From NCBI GenBank assembly GCA_951640195.1, contig OX621176.1:186001-250000 (forward strand): a stretch of DNA of 64,000 nucleotides, written 5' to 3'. Positions 1-12,343 of the stretch are shown in pieces; within the stretch, counting starts at the first letter, position 1; each line of letters starts with the position of its first letter. Below the pieces are notes generated by a model. It did not search any database. It saw nothing but the letters and a program-made list of their open reading frames with translations, and was not told the origin of the DNA. The DNA is from Porpolomopsis calyptriformis. Taxonomy: Eukaryota > Basidiomycota > Agaricomycetes > Agaricales > Hygrophoraceae. Both the position numbers and the translations under genes were made by a program.

Positions 1-411
1 GCAATTGAAGGAGTAGACTCTGGAGCTTGAACACAGGATAGTTTCGTGAATTGAGAGTTGGTTGGGGACGCAGACCTAATCATACATACCGTTGATTTGG
101 TTGGTTCAGGTCACCGCCCCCCCGGGAATACGTGCCAGAGGTCCTCGTATTGTGGGCACTCTCGGATAATATGTCGGCGTGACTGCAATGGTTTCCCTCC
201 AAGGGCATCTGATGTCTTCGGAGGGTATGGAACGGTCATATATATAGTCGCCCATATACTCATGTCCTGTGCGGCGTTGAGTGAAAAATCTCTCTTGTTT
301 TGTAGTCGTGCGAGGCGTTTGGTTGTGAGTTGCTGGTGCCGGTCCGTGGGGGTGGACTTCCAAGCAGTCTAAATCGACAGCCAAATGATAAATATATACA
401 ACAGATCCACT
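1..411. other. No gene recognised
   Basis: Short open frames run on both strands, but none resembles a known family and none shows a coherent exon chain. Nothing else was seen here. Confidence 0.4.
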
Positions 412-907
412 TTAAGACCGATACTCCGGCGGTGGGTCTAACTCCTCCTGCAGCGTTGTCCTGCGAGACCCACCTGCGCTACCACTCATAGTCCCCCTCC
501 CATCCCGTCGTGCGTGCTGGGCACACACTGCAAATTCTCCGTGGAGTATCCAACTGCGATCAGCCTCTGGACTGCCCCAAGTTCGTCTTTCGAGCCGGCT
601 GCGAGGATCCTGCGCGGCAACCGCAAAGGCAGGCAAGCTTGGATGTTCCACTTCCTGCTGAGGACCTCCTTCTCGGACGACAGACTGATGAGCGACATTG
701 ATCGCCCGTTGCTCCTCTGCTGCGGGGGCTGTGGATGGAGGACAGGCGGTGAGAGGCGCCAAATGGGGCCATCCTTCCCACTGTAATATGACAGGTCCGG
801 CCGTGACTGCAACCGTGGAAGAGCCGCCATCAGAAACCTGGTTGTTGGTAGGGCTCTTGGGCGGGATGAGGGATCCAGAAGAAGGTGGTTGTTACATCGG
901 GCGTTGA
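412..907 (-). pseudogene. Possible 3' end of an unrecognised minus-strand gene
   Basis: A minus-strand frame about 116 codons long from its first Met ends in DPPPEYRS. This kind of Pro/Tyr-rich tail is common at the cytoplasmic C terminus of small fungal membrane proteins. Upstream on the same strand the sequence is Ser/Pro/Ala-rich, and a second overlapping frame is also open, so the true frame is not certain. No domain is recognisable. The transposon at 965-1853 lies just upstream, so the rest of the gene may have been displaced or lost. It could equally be non-coding. Confidence 0.18.
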
Positions 908-957
908 AACCCCGCCAGCCTGTTTCAAGCCCTTGAGAGAGGTCAGTCGCACTCGTG

Positions 958-1860
958 GGTAACGCTCAGTAAAAACGGAAGTCGACTTGGTGAGTTAATA
1001 GTCTGAGTTTAGTCGATATCTAGTCGTCATTTTGGATACCAATAATTGCCATCAAACTTAGTCTACACTCAGTCAACGTTTAGTCGACGTTCGGTCGATT
1101 TCAGTGATTGAAATTTTTTCGTTCAGTGTCATCTAGACCTGCCCTCAACTGCAGTCATATGTTGGTTCATTTTGTTCCGAGTCGTTTCTCATTTCCCCAC
1201 TTATTATCCCTTTAGCCTAAGCCACTGTTTGCACCCCCACTGGCCTTTACAACCCTGCAGTCTCGGTGCTGGCGTCTGTCTCCTTGTCTTATCTTCTTGT
1301 CTCTGCTGCGCTCACTGTGGATCTGTTTATCATCTGTGCTGTGCTCATTGTGGTTCTGCTGGACGAGCTTCTCGAATGGCCATACCCTTGGTTCTGGTAT
1401 CTCTGCATCCATTGTATGGAGGGTCTCTAACATGTTCTGCCTCTTTCTAACAAGTATCTACGTAAGCTAGTTCTTGGGATTGTGAAGGATCAATGTATAG
1501 GGCTTCAGGCTCGTTATTGTGACAACGGAGGTAGCGGCCAATCCTGGTGCTACGAGTGGGGAGTGCTTGGAATGATAGTACCCTCTATGCATGCAATATA
1601 TATATATATTTCGCAATTTTTGTAAGATTTTGAGTGACTACTATCTGACTACTATCCGACTACTATCCGACTTTTAAGTGACTTTTACACCGACTTTCGC
1701 TTGGTTCCATCAGATCTGTAACGCCGATGCCAACTCGATACGACTAACCCGACTAAATCGCGTTGCCAAAATCGACATTTAGTCGCCCATCAGTCGTTTC
1801 CGACTTTTTACCGACTATATACGACAATAATCCGACTTTTCGTTTTTACTGAGGGTAACG
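958..1860. mobile_element. Non-autonomous DNA transposon with inverted ends and 7-bp target duplication
   Basis: The element proper spans 965-1853 (889 bp). Its two ends are inverted copies starting CTCAGTAAAAACG, with 13 perfect bases followed by degenerate AGTCG-rich sequence. The 7-mer GGTAACG sits directly outside each end (958-964 and 1854-1860) and is read as a target-site duplication. Both subterminal regions are packed with AGTCG or CGACT words, including a run of near-repeats around 1632-1695. The only sizeable frame inside, at about 1172-1450, has no transposase features, so the element must depend on an enzyme made elsewhere. The superfamily is not settled: a 7-8 bp duplication is compatible with hAT-like or other DNA transposons. 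Confidence 0.8.
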
Positions 1861-2200
1861 TAGGCAGCTAGAACGAGGGATAATATGAAATACCAAGTAC
1901 ACAGCCAGTGATGATTCCCAATTGCGATTGTCTTTTGTGGCTGGACGTTGGTGAAATGAGAAGAACCTGATATTTTGCTTGAAAGAACATCAGACCATCC
2001 GTGTACACAATGAGCAGTTGCTGAGGGCGCCGTTTCCGTAGAGGGTTATGGCAGACTAGTGATCTACCTTTAGGTATCTTAGAAAGTACAAATAGGCAAT
2101 CGGTTCTCCTCTCACTCCCATCGGAAATTGACTGTAACATTGTGCAGTCCGGACGGTTTAAAAAGGTCTCTAGATGACTGTCGACAGATGAGATGGCTAC
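1861..2200. other. No gene recognised between two mobile elements
   Basis: A minus-strand frame of 124 codons (1868-2242) crosses into the foldback element and resembles no family. It is probably spurious. Confidence 0.4.
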
Positions 2201-2325
2201 AGTACAATTTCTCATAATGCATAGCCCCAAATATCTATGCATTATGAGATTTATGCATTATGAGGCTATGCAATATGAGATATATGTGCATTATGAGGCT
2301 ATGCATTATGAGAAATTGTACTGTA
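2199..2325. mobile_element. Foldback MITE of Tc1/mariner type
   Basis: A 29-base arm at 2199-2227 is matched perfectly by its reverse complement at 2297-2325, leaving a loop of about 70 bases. Both outer edges are the dinucleotide TA. Taking TA as the target duplication, the element is 2201-2323 (123 bp) with ends beginning CAGTACAATTTCTCATAATG. TA targets with CAGT ends are typical of Tc1/mariner elements. The loop carries several degenerate copies of ATGCATTATGAG, so the transcript would form a long hairpin. It is far too short to encode a transposase. Confidence 0.85.
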
Positions 2326-3694
2326 TTCCGCTTTGCCACTGTGGGTCGACTTACCTTTTGAGCTAATCATTCGCAACGAGAATTCTTGTGAACACAGCCA
2401 AATGACTAACGACTATCTTAGTTTCGTCTTTCTATTGACCGTTATGACCACCATTCAGGCAGCCGATCTTCACCCCAATTCGCGACTCCAGCACCAGAGA
2501 AATGAGACAATCGGTAACAAAGACGAATGGGACAGATGTACCAAACCCCCTCATATCAATCTCGAACTCCCGCCTCAAAGAGTGGACCTCGCCACCCTTG
2601 GACGCGGTGTATGTCAGTGACGCCATGACTAAGAACTCATCAATTGATGATTTTAGTAGGCTTACTTTGGGCTGACATCTTCGACAATCATTTGTCTGAT
2701 ATAGTTAACGGCCGGCTCTGTTTACACCTCGGCGAGCTCTTGAGGCAAACACTTAGGGAAATAACGGGTAGATGATGAATATTTAGGTACGAATGCAGGA
2801 AACCCCTGCCTATCACATTGATCACTGATGATCGTCCTCACACCCACAGGCCCTTCCAAACCGCCACTGAAAACCTGGTGCATTGTTCGTATTCCATGTA
2901 AACTGGATACTGTGTGACAGGTGCGGTTGAGCGCAACTTTTTCACTTCGCATTTGTACGTTCATATGAATTCACTGTGAAGCTAGACTTGCGGCATGACG
3001 ACGAAAGTCGGATGAAGCCTCGGTGTCTCGTATGAGGTGTTACCAATCGATGACTATCGTGAAGGCCCCAACCGAAACCAGCAAGGTTAGAATGGCCATC
3101 GGAGATACGCGCCAGAAGGATTATTCTGTATCGGCGATCCGCAAACACTTCAACACCATCTACTGCGCTAATTTGCGTCGTATTAGCTTTAAAATTATTC
3201 TGTCTTGTCAGCAGCTAGCTGCGTCCTGCCAGCATCCGATCCTTGCAGGATGGTTCAAATATCTCCGAGTCATTTCTTGGTGGGATTCCCGCTAACTTGT
3301 TTAGCGGGTATTGTAGAACTGAACAGCGATGTCGACATTTTTAAGCTTTCCTAGTGTTTTTGCAAAAGTCTACAAATTATGGTTCCCACGAATACGAAAT
3401 TGTTCTCACAGTTACAAAAGTTTGTTCCCACAGTTACAAAAGCCTGCCGCGTCAGCCGAAACTCAGCAAACCTTAATAATTCTTCTCGCTGCGCGCATCC
3501 AGCTCAAATACAAACAAGCCTCTTGACCTCATCGCAGTGCCTCTGCCTCTGAAGTATCAGGTAAGCTTCTTGTTTCTGCCACCTTAAAAACTTACCGATG
3601 TTTCTGCAGGTGCCTCGAAATGTAAAAACCCCAAGAAGGGGTGCACCCCTTCCATATAGCAAAGAAAAGAAAGGCTGCCAACGATGCAGATGCT
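2326..3694. other. Gene-poor stretch, no recognised gene
   Basis: No exon chain was found. A short direct repeat, GTTCYCACAGTTACAAAAG, occurs twice at about 3402-3441. The region just before 3695 looks like a damaged first exon of the next gene: a Lys/Pro-rich frame ends in TAG at about 3655, and a 1-2 base indel would join it to the downstream frame. Confidence 0.35.
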
Positions 3695-4186
3695 ATGTCT
3701 GGGGACGAGCAGCCAAAAACTAAGACCAGCAAACCTGAGGGTAGTTGATGTTCAACTTGAATCCTTGGATTGCTACTTACAATTTTTGGCAGGTAACGCA
3801 ATCTTTGTGGGGGCCTACTACGATCTGAATTTGCTCGAAGACCACAAAGGGCCTTACTTCAAACATGTCAATGCCAAGCTGGTGCAACATGACATCAGGG
3901 ATTCCGATGGTCAGCTAATCCCACCCTGGGAGCTACACAGGAAACTTCGACCAGGGACTGTGGTTCTCATCAACACTAGCCTGCACTGCTGGCTGATCCC
4001 AGATCAAAGCAGCACCATCAAGAAGGTATGTGCAATAACCGATGTTTCCGATCTCATTCTTGTCTAATGTATGTTGACTTATCTATATTTAAGATCTACC
4101 AGATCAACGCCCACAAAATTCACATCCTGGCTGACTTGGATGAAGCTGTTGAGGCTCATATTGTGCCTTCACTTCCTGGTGATTAG
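3695..4186 (+). CDS. Short repeat-associated agaricomycete protein of unknown function
   Basis: Three exons join in frame. The first intron is about 3741-3792 and the second 4026-4093, both GT-AG. The product contains NAIFVGAYYDLNLLEDHKGP, then IPPWELHRKLRPGT, and ends IVPSLPGD. From memory, this belongs to a family of short multicopy proteins in mushroom-forming fungi, often found near transposons; no biochemical function is known to me. The Met at 3695 gives the longest clean frame. A Lys-rich N-terminal extension seems to lie upstream in another frame, so this copy may be truncated by an indel. The flanking transposons fit a repeat-associated origin, which is inference. Confidence 0.5.
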
Positions 4187-4702
4187 CGAGTCCCTCTTCA
4201 AAAGTTGGGTCTTCTGCCAAGTCTTCGCAAGCATTCGACAACTTCGTTTCTCCCTCTAGGAAGTGCATGCGTATGTAGTTTAGGATGTACATAAAACAGT
4301 TGCATACATGCAACCTTTTTTTTGGCAATTTTATTCATTCTTGTGAAAGTGTTGGCATTGGCCTGCGTTTTGTATTGTTAGCGGGCTATGCCGCGCATGC
4401 GGCCCTACGGACTTATATAGGGAATGTGCATAATCATGTCAACATGTATATAACAATTGCCACATGTGGGCTCGACGAAAAAGCAGTTCCTATGTAACAA
4501 GGGTTATCGGTGCCGTCCTGGCGCGTTGTTTATCAAAGTAGTTCTCCATCCTAAGCCGCATCAGACCTATTGCCATCTACCCCCAACCTCTATATTCTCC
4601 CGCTCCCTCTGATATCGATACCCAACAAAGTTCATCACGCTAAGATAAGGGGTGGACAGCACACGTCAGCTCAAAAGGCAGAGTATAAGCAACGCAAACG
4701 AA
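4187..4702. other. Intergenic, no gene seen
   Basis: This spacer lies between the short repeat-associated gene and the 3' end of the minus-strand F-box/WD40 gene. No coherent coding or RNA signal was found. Confidence 0.4.
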
Positions 4703-7700
4703 CTAGATGGTCCCATCAGCACAGCCGACCACGACTTCTTCATGGCTTAGTTGCATAGACATAGGGTTCTTCTCTGGAGTCGCCAGTCCCTGAAACTTGA
4801 CTGGCAATGCGCTTAGCAGACCTTTGACTTCTTCACCAGGTGTCGACAGTGCGGCCCACGCTCCTGCCATGGTAGTGACGTTTTCGTCAATATCCACCGA
4901 CGGAGACACCTGACTATTGGATGCCATTTCCTCTTCCTCCTCTTCGTCCAACTTCAGAGAACCCTTGTCAGTCTCCTTATCTTGATGGGTCGTTATAAAG
5001 ATCTATGGAAATTGTGCAAGTTCGTCAGCCCGGCAAAATGTGTGGGTCTATCATCGGCCCAACTCTCACCCTTCGATCAGCGCCTGCCCTTGTGCTGAAT
5101 CTCGTCGCAGTAACTACACGCCTCTTCCTTGGATCCACGGCCCCAACTGCCACATCTGGTGTTTCCACCACTGCCACTAACTCTGGCGGCGCGGTAAGGA
5201 TCGCAAGAGGCGACAGACCTGGTGTACCCGTGCGGGAAGACCCACTTATGGGGGTGGTGGGCGTTTGTGGAATGTTGATACTGAGGCGTCCTTTAGTGAT
5301 CGAGCTAGCATTTGAGGTTGATCTAGACAAGGTATTCCGGCGTTGCAAGGCATGCAATGACGATGTCGAACGCGAAAGTGAGAGAACATTACGCATACGA
5401 GGAAGATGTTGGTTCGTGCTTGCTGATAAAGAAATTGGTGAACTAGATTCAATGTGACTTGAACTTAAATCATTGAATGCTTTTGTTTCTCCCTCATGCC
5501 ACTGGAGATGCAGAATAAGGGATTTAGTGGCGCACTAGAAATATAATTAAGCCATCAATCTCCATTGTGAATAATCGAAGATGGACCACACCGTCATTTG
5601 AGTTCCTTTTGCAGCAAACCATCTAAAACAAACAATTCATTACCGAGCTCGACGAGTTGCGAAGAGGGAAGAGAATAACGTACTGAAGCATATTGTTCGG
5701 GGCAGCTCCTACATTGAATAACTTCGCATTCAAGATAGGATCACTCCCTCCAAGGTCCGATAATCTGAACTGCGATATCATCAGACGCGAATCTGAAAGA
5801 AAAGGTGAGAACGAGACGCCGAACAGACTACGAGATGCCTCACTGATAGAAAAAACCCGAACTATGCCATCAATCGTCACGCCGACCACATTCTCACCGT
5901 CACCGCTGCCACCTCCGGCAGCAATGATTTGGACCCCTATATTGACCGTGGTCTGTTGCCCGAACCGTACAATTTTCGTCCCAGAGCGCCAATCCCAACA
6001 CACAAGAGCTTTATCCGCACCCGCAGACACTAGATTCTTCGACGACAGAGCCACGGCGCGAATGCCGTTGAGGTGTCCCACTAGTTGCTGAAGCGGGGTG
6101 AATGTTAAGGACGAATACAAGTGGACACGTCTGCAAGATGAGGGATTGGTTTAATATCAAAGTTGACTGACGATCCCATGATAAATAACCGCGTACCCGA
6201 CATCGTGGAATCCAACGACGAAAACCTCTGCTCATGTGAAGATATGAGAGGGAATAAGTAAGTCAGGATGGCTAGGGTACTCCACCTTCTTCAGACAAAA
6301 AGTCCACACAGCTGACGGGTTTCTTCACATGCAAGCATTTTTTCATCTCCCCGGTTTCGATATCCCAGAACCGAATGGATTCATCGTACGAGCCACTGAT
6401 CAGTCGTTTGCCTGTCATCGACATGCAACATGAGACATCCTTGTGAGATCGCTCAATGGTTAGCACGTACCCCTTAGAAGTAAGGTTGTGCAAAAATTCG
6501 TGTGGCCTAACAAGAACCGGATACTCTGGGGCAGGCCATGACGAAAGTTCGATTCTCGATGGTATAGTGACCGGTAAAGTGGCTCCCTAAGGGATGGTGA
6601 ACAGGAATAGTTATGGGGCTAATTGTGGTACGCACCATCCTTCGGGAGTTCGAGGTGATTTTACAGGCGTTGGGTCTGTGGCGGTCAATTTCAGGCAATG
6701 GTATCGCCAGATAGACGGATGGTGAATTGCTTGTTGCCATTTCTTCGAAACCTGGAGGAAGAAAATTTCATACTGTTTCGTGGGAGCGACCGACAGAAGT
6801 GCTCACAGGCTCCAATTGAAGCAACTCGGGTACAGTCAAGTATTTGAAGATCTTGAATGTAAGGTCGGGAGCCAAGTGACCGACAATGTCGAAAGTTGAT
6901 TTCGCGTACTTTTCGAGTAGCAAAATCTGAAGGCGAATGTCGCCCGGCATACAGGCTATATAGTTTCTTGTTAGCAGAAATAAAGATATTAATCAAGAGG
7001 CTCACAGTCGAGAATGATGGCGATCCTGGAAATGGCGAGAAATGGAGAAACATGTTAGCTAGAACTTATTTTAGAGATGAAATCACCTACAAGCGCATCC
7101 GGTCTTCTCTTCCCAGCCCCCTGATAGCCCTCTTCACCTCGATTTCATTAAAACCACCTTTGCCATCACCCTTTAATGCACTTGTCAGACTAGCATTTCC
7201 GTATTCATCAGTTTCCCCTTCCCGACACCCGCTCCAATATCCAGTAGTTTTCTTTCCCCCGCACACACAGAATGCACTATCATCTGGAGGAGGGATAGCA
7301 ACGCTGGCCTGCCGATCATTCTCGCGCAATACCTTCACTTCTTCTTGTAAAGCGTGCAATTGAGCTGCCGTTGACGCTTGAGCCCGCTCAAGCAAACGCT
7401 TGTATTGCAGAACTTTCCGCGAATGAGTGGTACGTACACTCTCTAGAGCGGAGCTCATCTAAGTGCAGGCAAGCGTTTAACAAAGGGAGAACGGAAAGGA
7501 TATTTTAGGCTCGCCTCCTCGTCAATGCTGCCCTCATTAACATCGGTAATCAACTCCAGCGTCATGTCGTCACCATCCCACACTGAGAGTTGACTGTCGT
7601 CTTCCGTTGCAAGTGGAAAGTTCTGTGACAATTTGCTTTCGAGTAACGCGGGACTTTCTGACAACAACGCGGTCTTCTGCTTCATATACAAGCCTTGTGG

Positions 7701-8513
7701 AGGCGAGAAATTTAGGCCAGGTAACATGGAGGGTCCATAACCGTTTCTAGCGTTTGGTGACCTTAGTTCAGATATGGATTGTGAAGCGGCCTGTTCTAAC
7801 GGCGTGCTTGGATCCTGCAGGATTGACTTGAGTTTTGAAGGTGTGCGTGGCGAAGGAGACTTCCTGGCGACCGTTGTCTTTGGACTGGACGTTACAAGGC
7901 TGATGGTGGAAGAGGGCATCGCGTAAAGATTAGAGGTTGATTTTGTGAGAGGAGCTCGACGTGGAGGTGTGGAGGTTACACGAGATCGATGAAGAGGCCC
8001 CGTGGAATCCGTGTTGTCCTGGGCGTTCCGGAGGAGCAGAGGACTGTCCGGAAAATAGAGTGAGGTGGAACGCATACCGCGAAGTGATCCTCTGAGGGGA
8101 GTCGAAGGCTTGCTGGCAAGAGGAGTACCGTTTGGAAGCCCTGAAGTTGACTTCGCGAAGGATGAATTCGAAGCGTCCAAGCTAGAATTAGATTTTTCAG
8201 GATCCAATCGCGGAAAATTCTGCACAGGTGCAGAGACACGACGAGAGGCTAAAGAAGGGATGGAAGTGGTCAACCTTTTGGCGAGAGTAGATGGTTGTGG
8301 TACTGGAGTCACGTTCGGCGAATGAACTGGTGGCGTTGGTTTTGAACATGTCATGACTGAGCTGGGACCACTGGAAAGAGAAAGGTCGGGTGAAGTCTCT
8401 CGCTTCGTATTTCCGGAAAACGACACGGTCGAGGTTGGGACTGAAGTACGCGTCGTGGATTGGGAGAGACGCGTCGACGTATCAGATGGCGCAGTTCCAC
8501 TTCGAGCTAACAT
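4703..8513 (-). CDS. F-box / WD40-repeat protein, likely SCF ubiquitin-ligase substrate adaptor
   Basis: The gene reads from 8513 to a TAG at 4703. A long Ser/Thr/Pro-rich N-terminal region (8513-7515) is followed by a predicted coiled coil (about 7458-7300, [10 protein letters not shown]...[14 protein letters not shown]). An F-box comes next at about 6900-6800 ([19 protein letters not shown]). WD40 repeats follow at 6490-5650, with [13 protein letters not shown] and [13 protein letters not shown] strands. A low-complexity Ser/Arg/Pro segment covers 5396-5025, and the protein ends [12 protein letters not shown]. This order matches F-box/WD proteins that recruit phosphorylated substrates to Skp1-cullin ligases. 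The frame change at 7455 is best explained by a GC-AG intron (7459-7514) that joins the two frames in phase 0. The C-terminal half contains several further introns. The substrate is unknown. Confidence 0.82.
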
Positions 8514-8646
8514 GTTGATGAAGTTCTCGTCGCCGCAGGCGAAGAAAAAAAAAAGTAACGAGTGGCCGTCCTTGTGGTTGGCGAATAGAAAAACTGAAAG
8601 ACCTTAATTGATTAGATGTCGAAGTTGCTGTGCTGACTACACTAGG

Positions 8647-8665
8647 CTCAGATAAGATAATTTTA
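8647..8665 (+). repeat. 19-bp direct repeat, copy 1, with tandem GATA motifs
   Basis: CTCAGATAAGATAATTTTA here is identical to 12392-12410. The two copies flank NLR-A on both sides. The core GATAAGATAA contains two adjacent GATA-factor words and lies about 135 bp upstream of the F-box/WD40 start. It could be a promoter element of that gene or a footprint of NLR-A insertion. Confidence 0.7.
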
Positions 8666-8785
8666 ACGTAATAGCATAGTCGGAGGCTCTAAAGCAACCC
8701 GTGTGAGGAAAGCAAGAATTTTCAACTCGGGAGACAGCAGAAACCCCTTATCAATGGTGAAGTATGCAACGATGGCTAAGAAAAG

Positions 8786-11700
8786 CTAAAGGTTAAGAAA
8801 AAAGGCGTCCACACCAGTAAAATCAAGGATAACGACATGACCATCCTTCGTGCCAAAAGCCGCGTGAGCGTCATTTGCAGCCAACCTGTCTGGTCTGAGA
8901 GAGGCCGGAACCCAACAAATACGTCGATTCAGACTGAGTGAGTGGACCCACCCGTCCGTTGCGATATAACCGAAAATTGGACTAGTTGGGTTCAGCCCAT
9001 TGGTAGATAACGAGTTGCCGGATAAACTACACGATCTCACGATCGATTCGGCATTATTGAAAGGTTCCTCGAAGGTCTTCAGATGTTCACCGCTGGCTGC
9101 GTCCCACAGCCGAAGAGTATGGTCGTGGGATCCAGAAACGATACGCATGCCATTGGGGGAAAATGCGACCGATTCTACCGAACCGGAATGTCCCTTGAGA
9201 GTGCTGAGATGTTCACCACTGGCTGCGTCCCACAGCCGAAGAGTATAGTCAGAGGACGCAGAAACGATACGCGTGCCATCGGGGGAAAATGTGACCGATT
9301 CTACCGAACTGGAATGTCCATTGAAAGTGTTCAGATGTGCACCGCTGACTGCGTCCCACAGGCGAACGGTTTTGTCCTTGGATCCAGAAACGATACGCAT
9401 GCTATCGGGGGAAAATGAGACCGATGTTACCCAAAGAGAATGTGTGAGACAGTTCAACTGTGCACCGCTGACTGCGTCCCACAACCGAAGAGTACAGTCA
9501 TGGGATCCAGAAACAATACGCGCGCCATCTTGAGAGAATGCGACTGAGGTGACCCCACCGGAATGTCCTTCTATCGTCCGCAAGTATGATCCCCATCTCT
9601 CATCCACTCCGTTGTACACTTTTATCGGGATGTCCAACTCCTTCCTATACCTCTTCTTAATTAAGACTTGTTCGGGAGTGAACAGCAACGCAGAGTGGTA
9701 CACTTGAAGGGCACAAGTAGTGATCACCGGGAAGAATTCCAGGGTAAACCGCTGGCAATCATGAAGTAAAATCCTTGTTTCAGCCACATCGTTGCCTGCT
9801 TTCTGTCCAACTCAATCAGTTTTACATATTTCCGAGAGGGGAAATAACGAACATCAATGGCTTGTTGTGCAACATCCAACGCAAGAAGGCCATTTCGAAG
9901 GTCTCCCATCAGACTCAGTGCTTCAACCCAATAGAGGAGATATTTCAAACAAAACTCCTTCAGGAGATCAACGAGGATGTCAGAGAACATGGCATTTGAC
10001 AGGTGCCAAGCCCAGTGACGACATGCATACTGCAGTTCAGGTGGAATGCATCTCATAACCCGTGCCGAAAGGTTGTCCACTTCGCTATTGAGCACTGAAG
10101 GGTTTCTTATTCCGCATATATCTCGCTTCAGCCCTTTCATAACATCCAGACAGGCACGAGCGAGGAGAGTATGTTGGCTTCCAGTGTTAACAACCAATCT
10201 TGGATTACGACACCGGGCCGGGCTCGTTATAAAGTCGAAGAAGGATGGATGAAGGGTTCGAATCACGCGGCCATCATCCTCTGGCACCATGATCACCGAG
10301 TGAAGATAACGCAGTGTCTCTTGGACTGTTCCCGAGTGCACACCTAGTAATCGTTCAAGAGCAAGCGAAGAGAGGGGATCTCGAAGAAGTACAATCATGC
10401 CTACAATCTTCTTCAATCGACCAGAATGAGTGGTGGATATTTTAGGAAATGCATTGTTCAACACTTGATCGTATAACTGATCAAGGTTATAATGCGGTGA
10501 TGAGTCCTCCGATGTCAGTGGTACATTACATAGAAGGCGAGCAAGTTGATCCCTGGGGTTAGAATAGTTTCGGTCCTCGATGAACCTGACCGAGGTGGAT
10601 GCGAAAATGAAAAGCGCCGAAGACAAAAGCGTGAGGGAATGGATATCGGTTTTAGAAGGCCATTCATCTTTGATCCCATATAACTCTTTGGTCGAAGTGA
10701 ATTTCGATGAAAGGTAACGTTCGATATCACTCTGCACGACGTCGAGTTCAACTTCATGCAAAATGTATCGCTGAGTGACAGGTATCAGAACACTGGATTT
10801 AAAAACCGTAGTAATATGATTTTCTGGCCGACTAGTGACCAAAAACTTCAATGGGGAGAGTTCGTTGACGTGAAGAGAGAGTGACGATAAGATCACTGAG
10901 GTCGTCCCAGTCTCCTTGCATTCGTCCAGTGCATCCACTACAACAACGCACGGAGAGAATGAGCTTCCGAGTCTGCGAAGAGGTTTTACGATAAGCTCTT
11001 CGAGTTGATATGAAGGGCTAGCATAGCCGACATCGGGTTTTGATTTCATAACACGAGAAACGTCGGCTCTGAATGAATCGTTCAAGTTTCCGAGTTGGTG
11101 GGCAATGCTGGTAAAGATCAGACGGGGGTTGCTGCATTCCGCGTCGTCACGGGAGCAGAAGAAGCTTGCACCAAGAACGTCTTGTTCTCTGCAAGTTGCG
11201 GCAACAGTATAAGCAATCGTCGTTTTCCCTGTGCCGGCTGATCCATTGATCCAAAATACGCTGATATTCGCCGCAGGGGTTTTGGCCACTTGTGATTTTC
11301 CCTTCAACCTGCGACTATCTTGGCTTGCTGAATCATCCAATCCAATCCAGTTAAAGATTTGATTAAGGATATCGGTCCTCGTGCCTTCCAAGCATCGTGC
11401 TCGATCTTTACGATCGAACGAGCAGTATATGGCATATGGTAGGTGCCCGTCTACGATGCCTCCGTCATTTTATCACATATCGGTAACTAATTGGTCATCA
11501 CCTTTCATGTCCGATCTTTCCTTCGCTTGCTATAAGATAGGAAGTAAGTAGGGATCTCGTAACGATTAGTGGACCATCAACACAAACCTGAAATTCATCC
11601 ATCATGGTCTCACGAAGGCTGATGATGTCCTCCCGGATCCTAATGGCATGTTCCTGGGAGGATATGAGTACTGATCCCTTTGAGCAGCATGAACTTTACA

Positions 11701-12343
11701 AACATCCAGTGCGAATTCAATGGCAAGCGTAGTCTCAACCTACATCGACAATGCAATACCAATTCATATCAGTCAATGGTGGATGAACGCAAGCCAGTAA
11801 CCATACCGTAATACTTTGGATTGACCATGCAATTGACTGGATACAACTGCTGATTGACTGTGCATGCTCGGCATAGTGAATAAACCGCATCATAGCATTG
11901 CGGGAAGTCATCTTTCGTAGCTCTTCCAACGCCGTATTCAATGTGCTATAGAAACATAGATCAGATTCGTTCATTGTTAGCTTTAAAGAGGACGCACAGA
12001 AAGAGACGATCTATGCGGTCAATGGCCACCGAAGAAAGTGTTCCTTCATTCTTGGAGTTTTCAAGAAGTCGATTGAGACCTTGGATCTGCTCTGAAAGTT
12101 TCTCGATGTTTTCTGCTTCACTCATCAGAAGATATCAACATACACACAACGGTTGCAATCCACCTTGATAACATCCAGCACGAATAGCAGACCACCTATA
12201 CCCGTTTTGAGTCCAGGTGTTCGGGCGTCTCCAACAGCATTTTCGACTATTTGAAGGGTTGTTTGCAGGCCGTTAACAGCAGTAGAACACGCCTGCTTCA
12301 ACCTCTCTTTGCTCTCTGGGTTTAACTTGGTAGAGCGAAGCAT
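8786..12343 (-). CDS. NLR-A: NACHT-WD40 immune-type receptor with helical N-terminal domain
   Basis: The N-terminal exons (12343-11590) encode the helical domain usual in agaricomycete STAND proteins (GLKTGIGGLLFVL, then AWSIQSIT), ending in a linker VETTLAIEFALD/EHAIRIREDI across a small intron. The NACHT exon runs 11450-9853, with Walker A GSAGTGKTT and Walker B VVVVDALDE. A 50-bp phase-0 intron (9803-9852) links it to the sensor exon 9802-8786. That exon carries four WD40 repeats ending in RLWDA and a C-terminal cap. Fungal NLRs of this type oligomerise on ligand sensing and trigger heterokaryon- or defence-type responses; the ligand here is unknown. The gene appears intact. It is divergent from the F-box gene, with about 90 bp between starts. 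Confidence 0.85.

Noticed and set aside
2215..2320. Rho-independent style terminator or riboswitch hairpin
   Set aside because: The perfect arms with TA edges and internal repeats fit a transposon foldback element, and no gene ends here.
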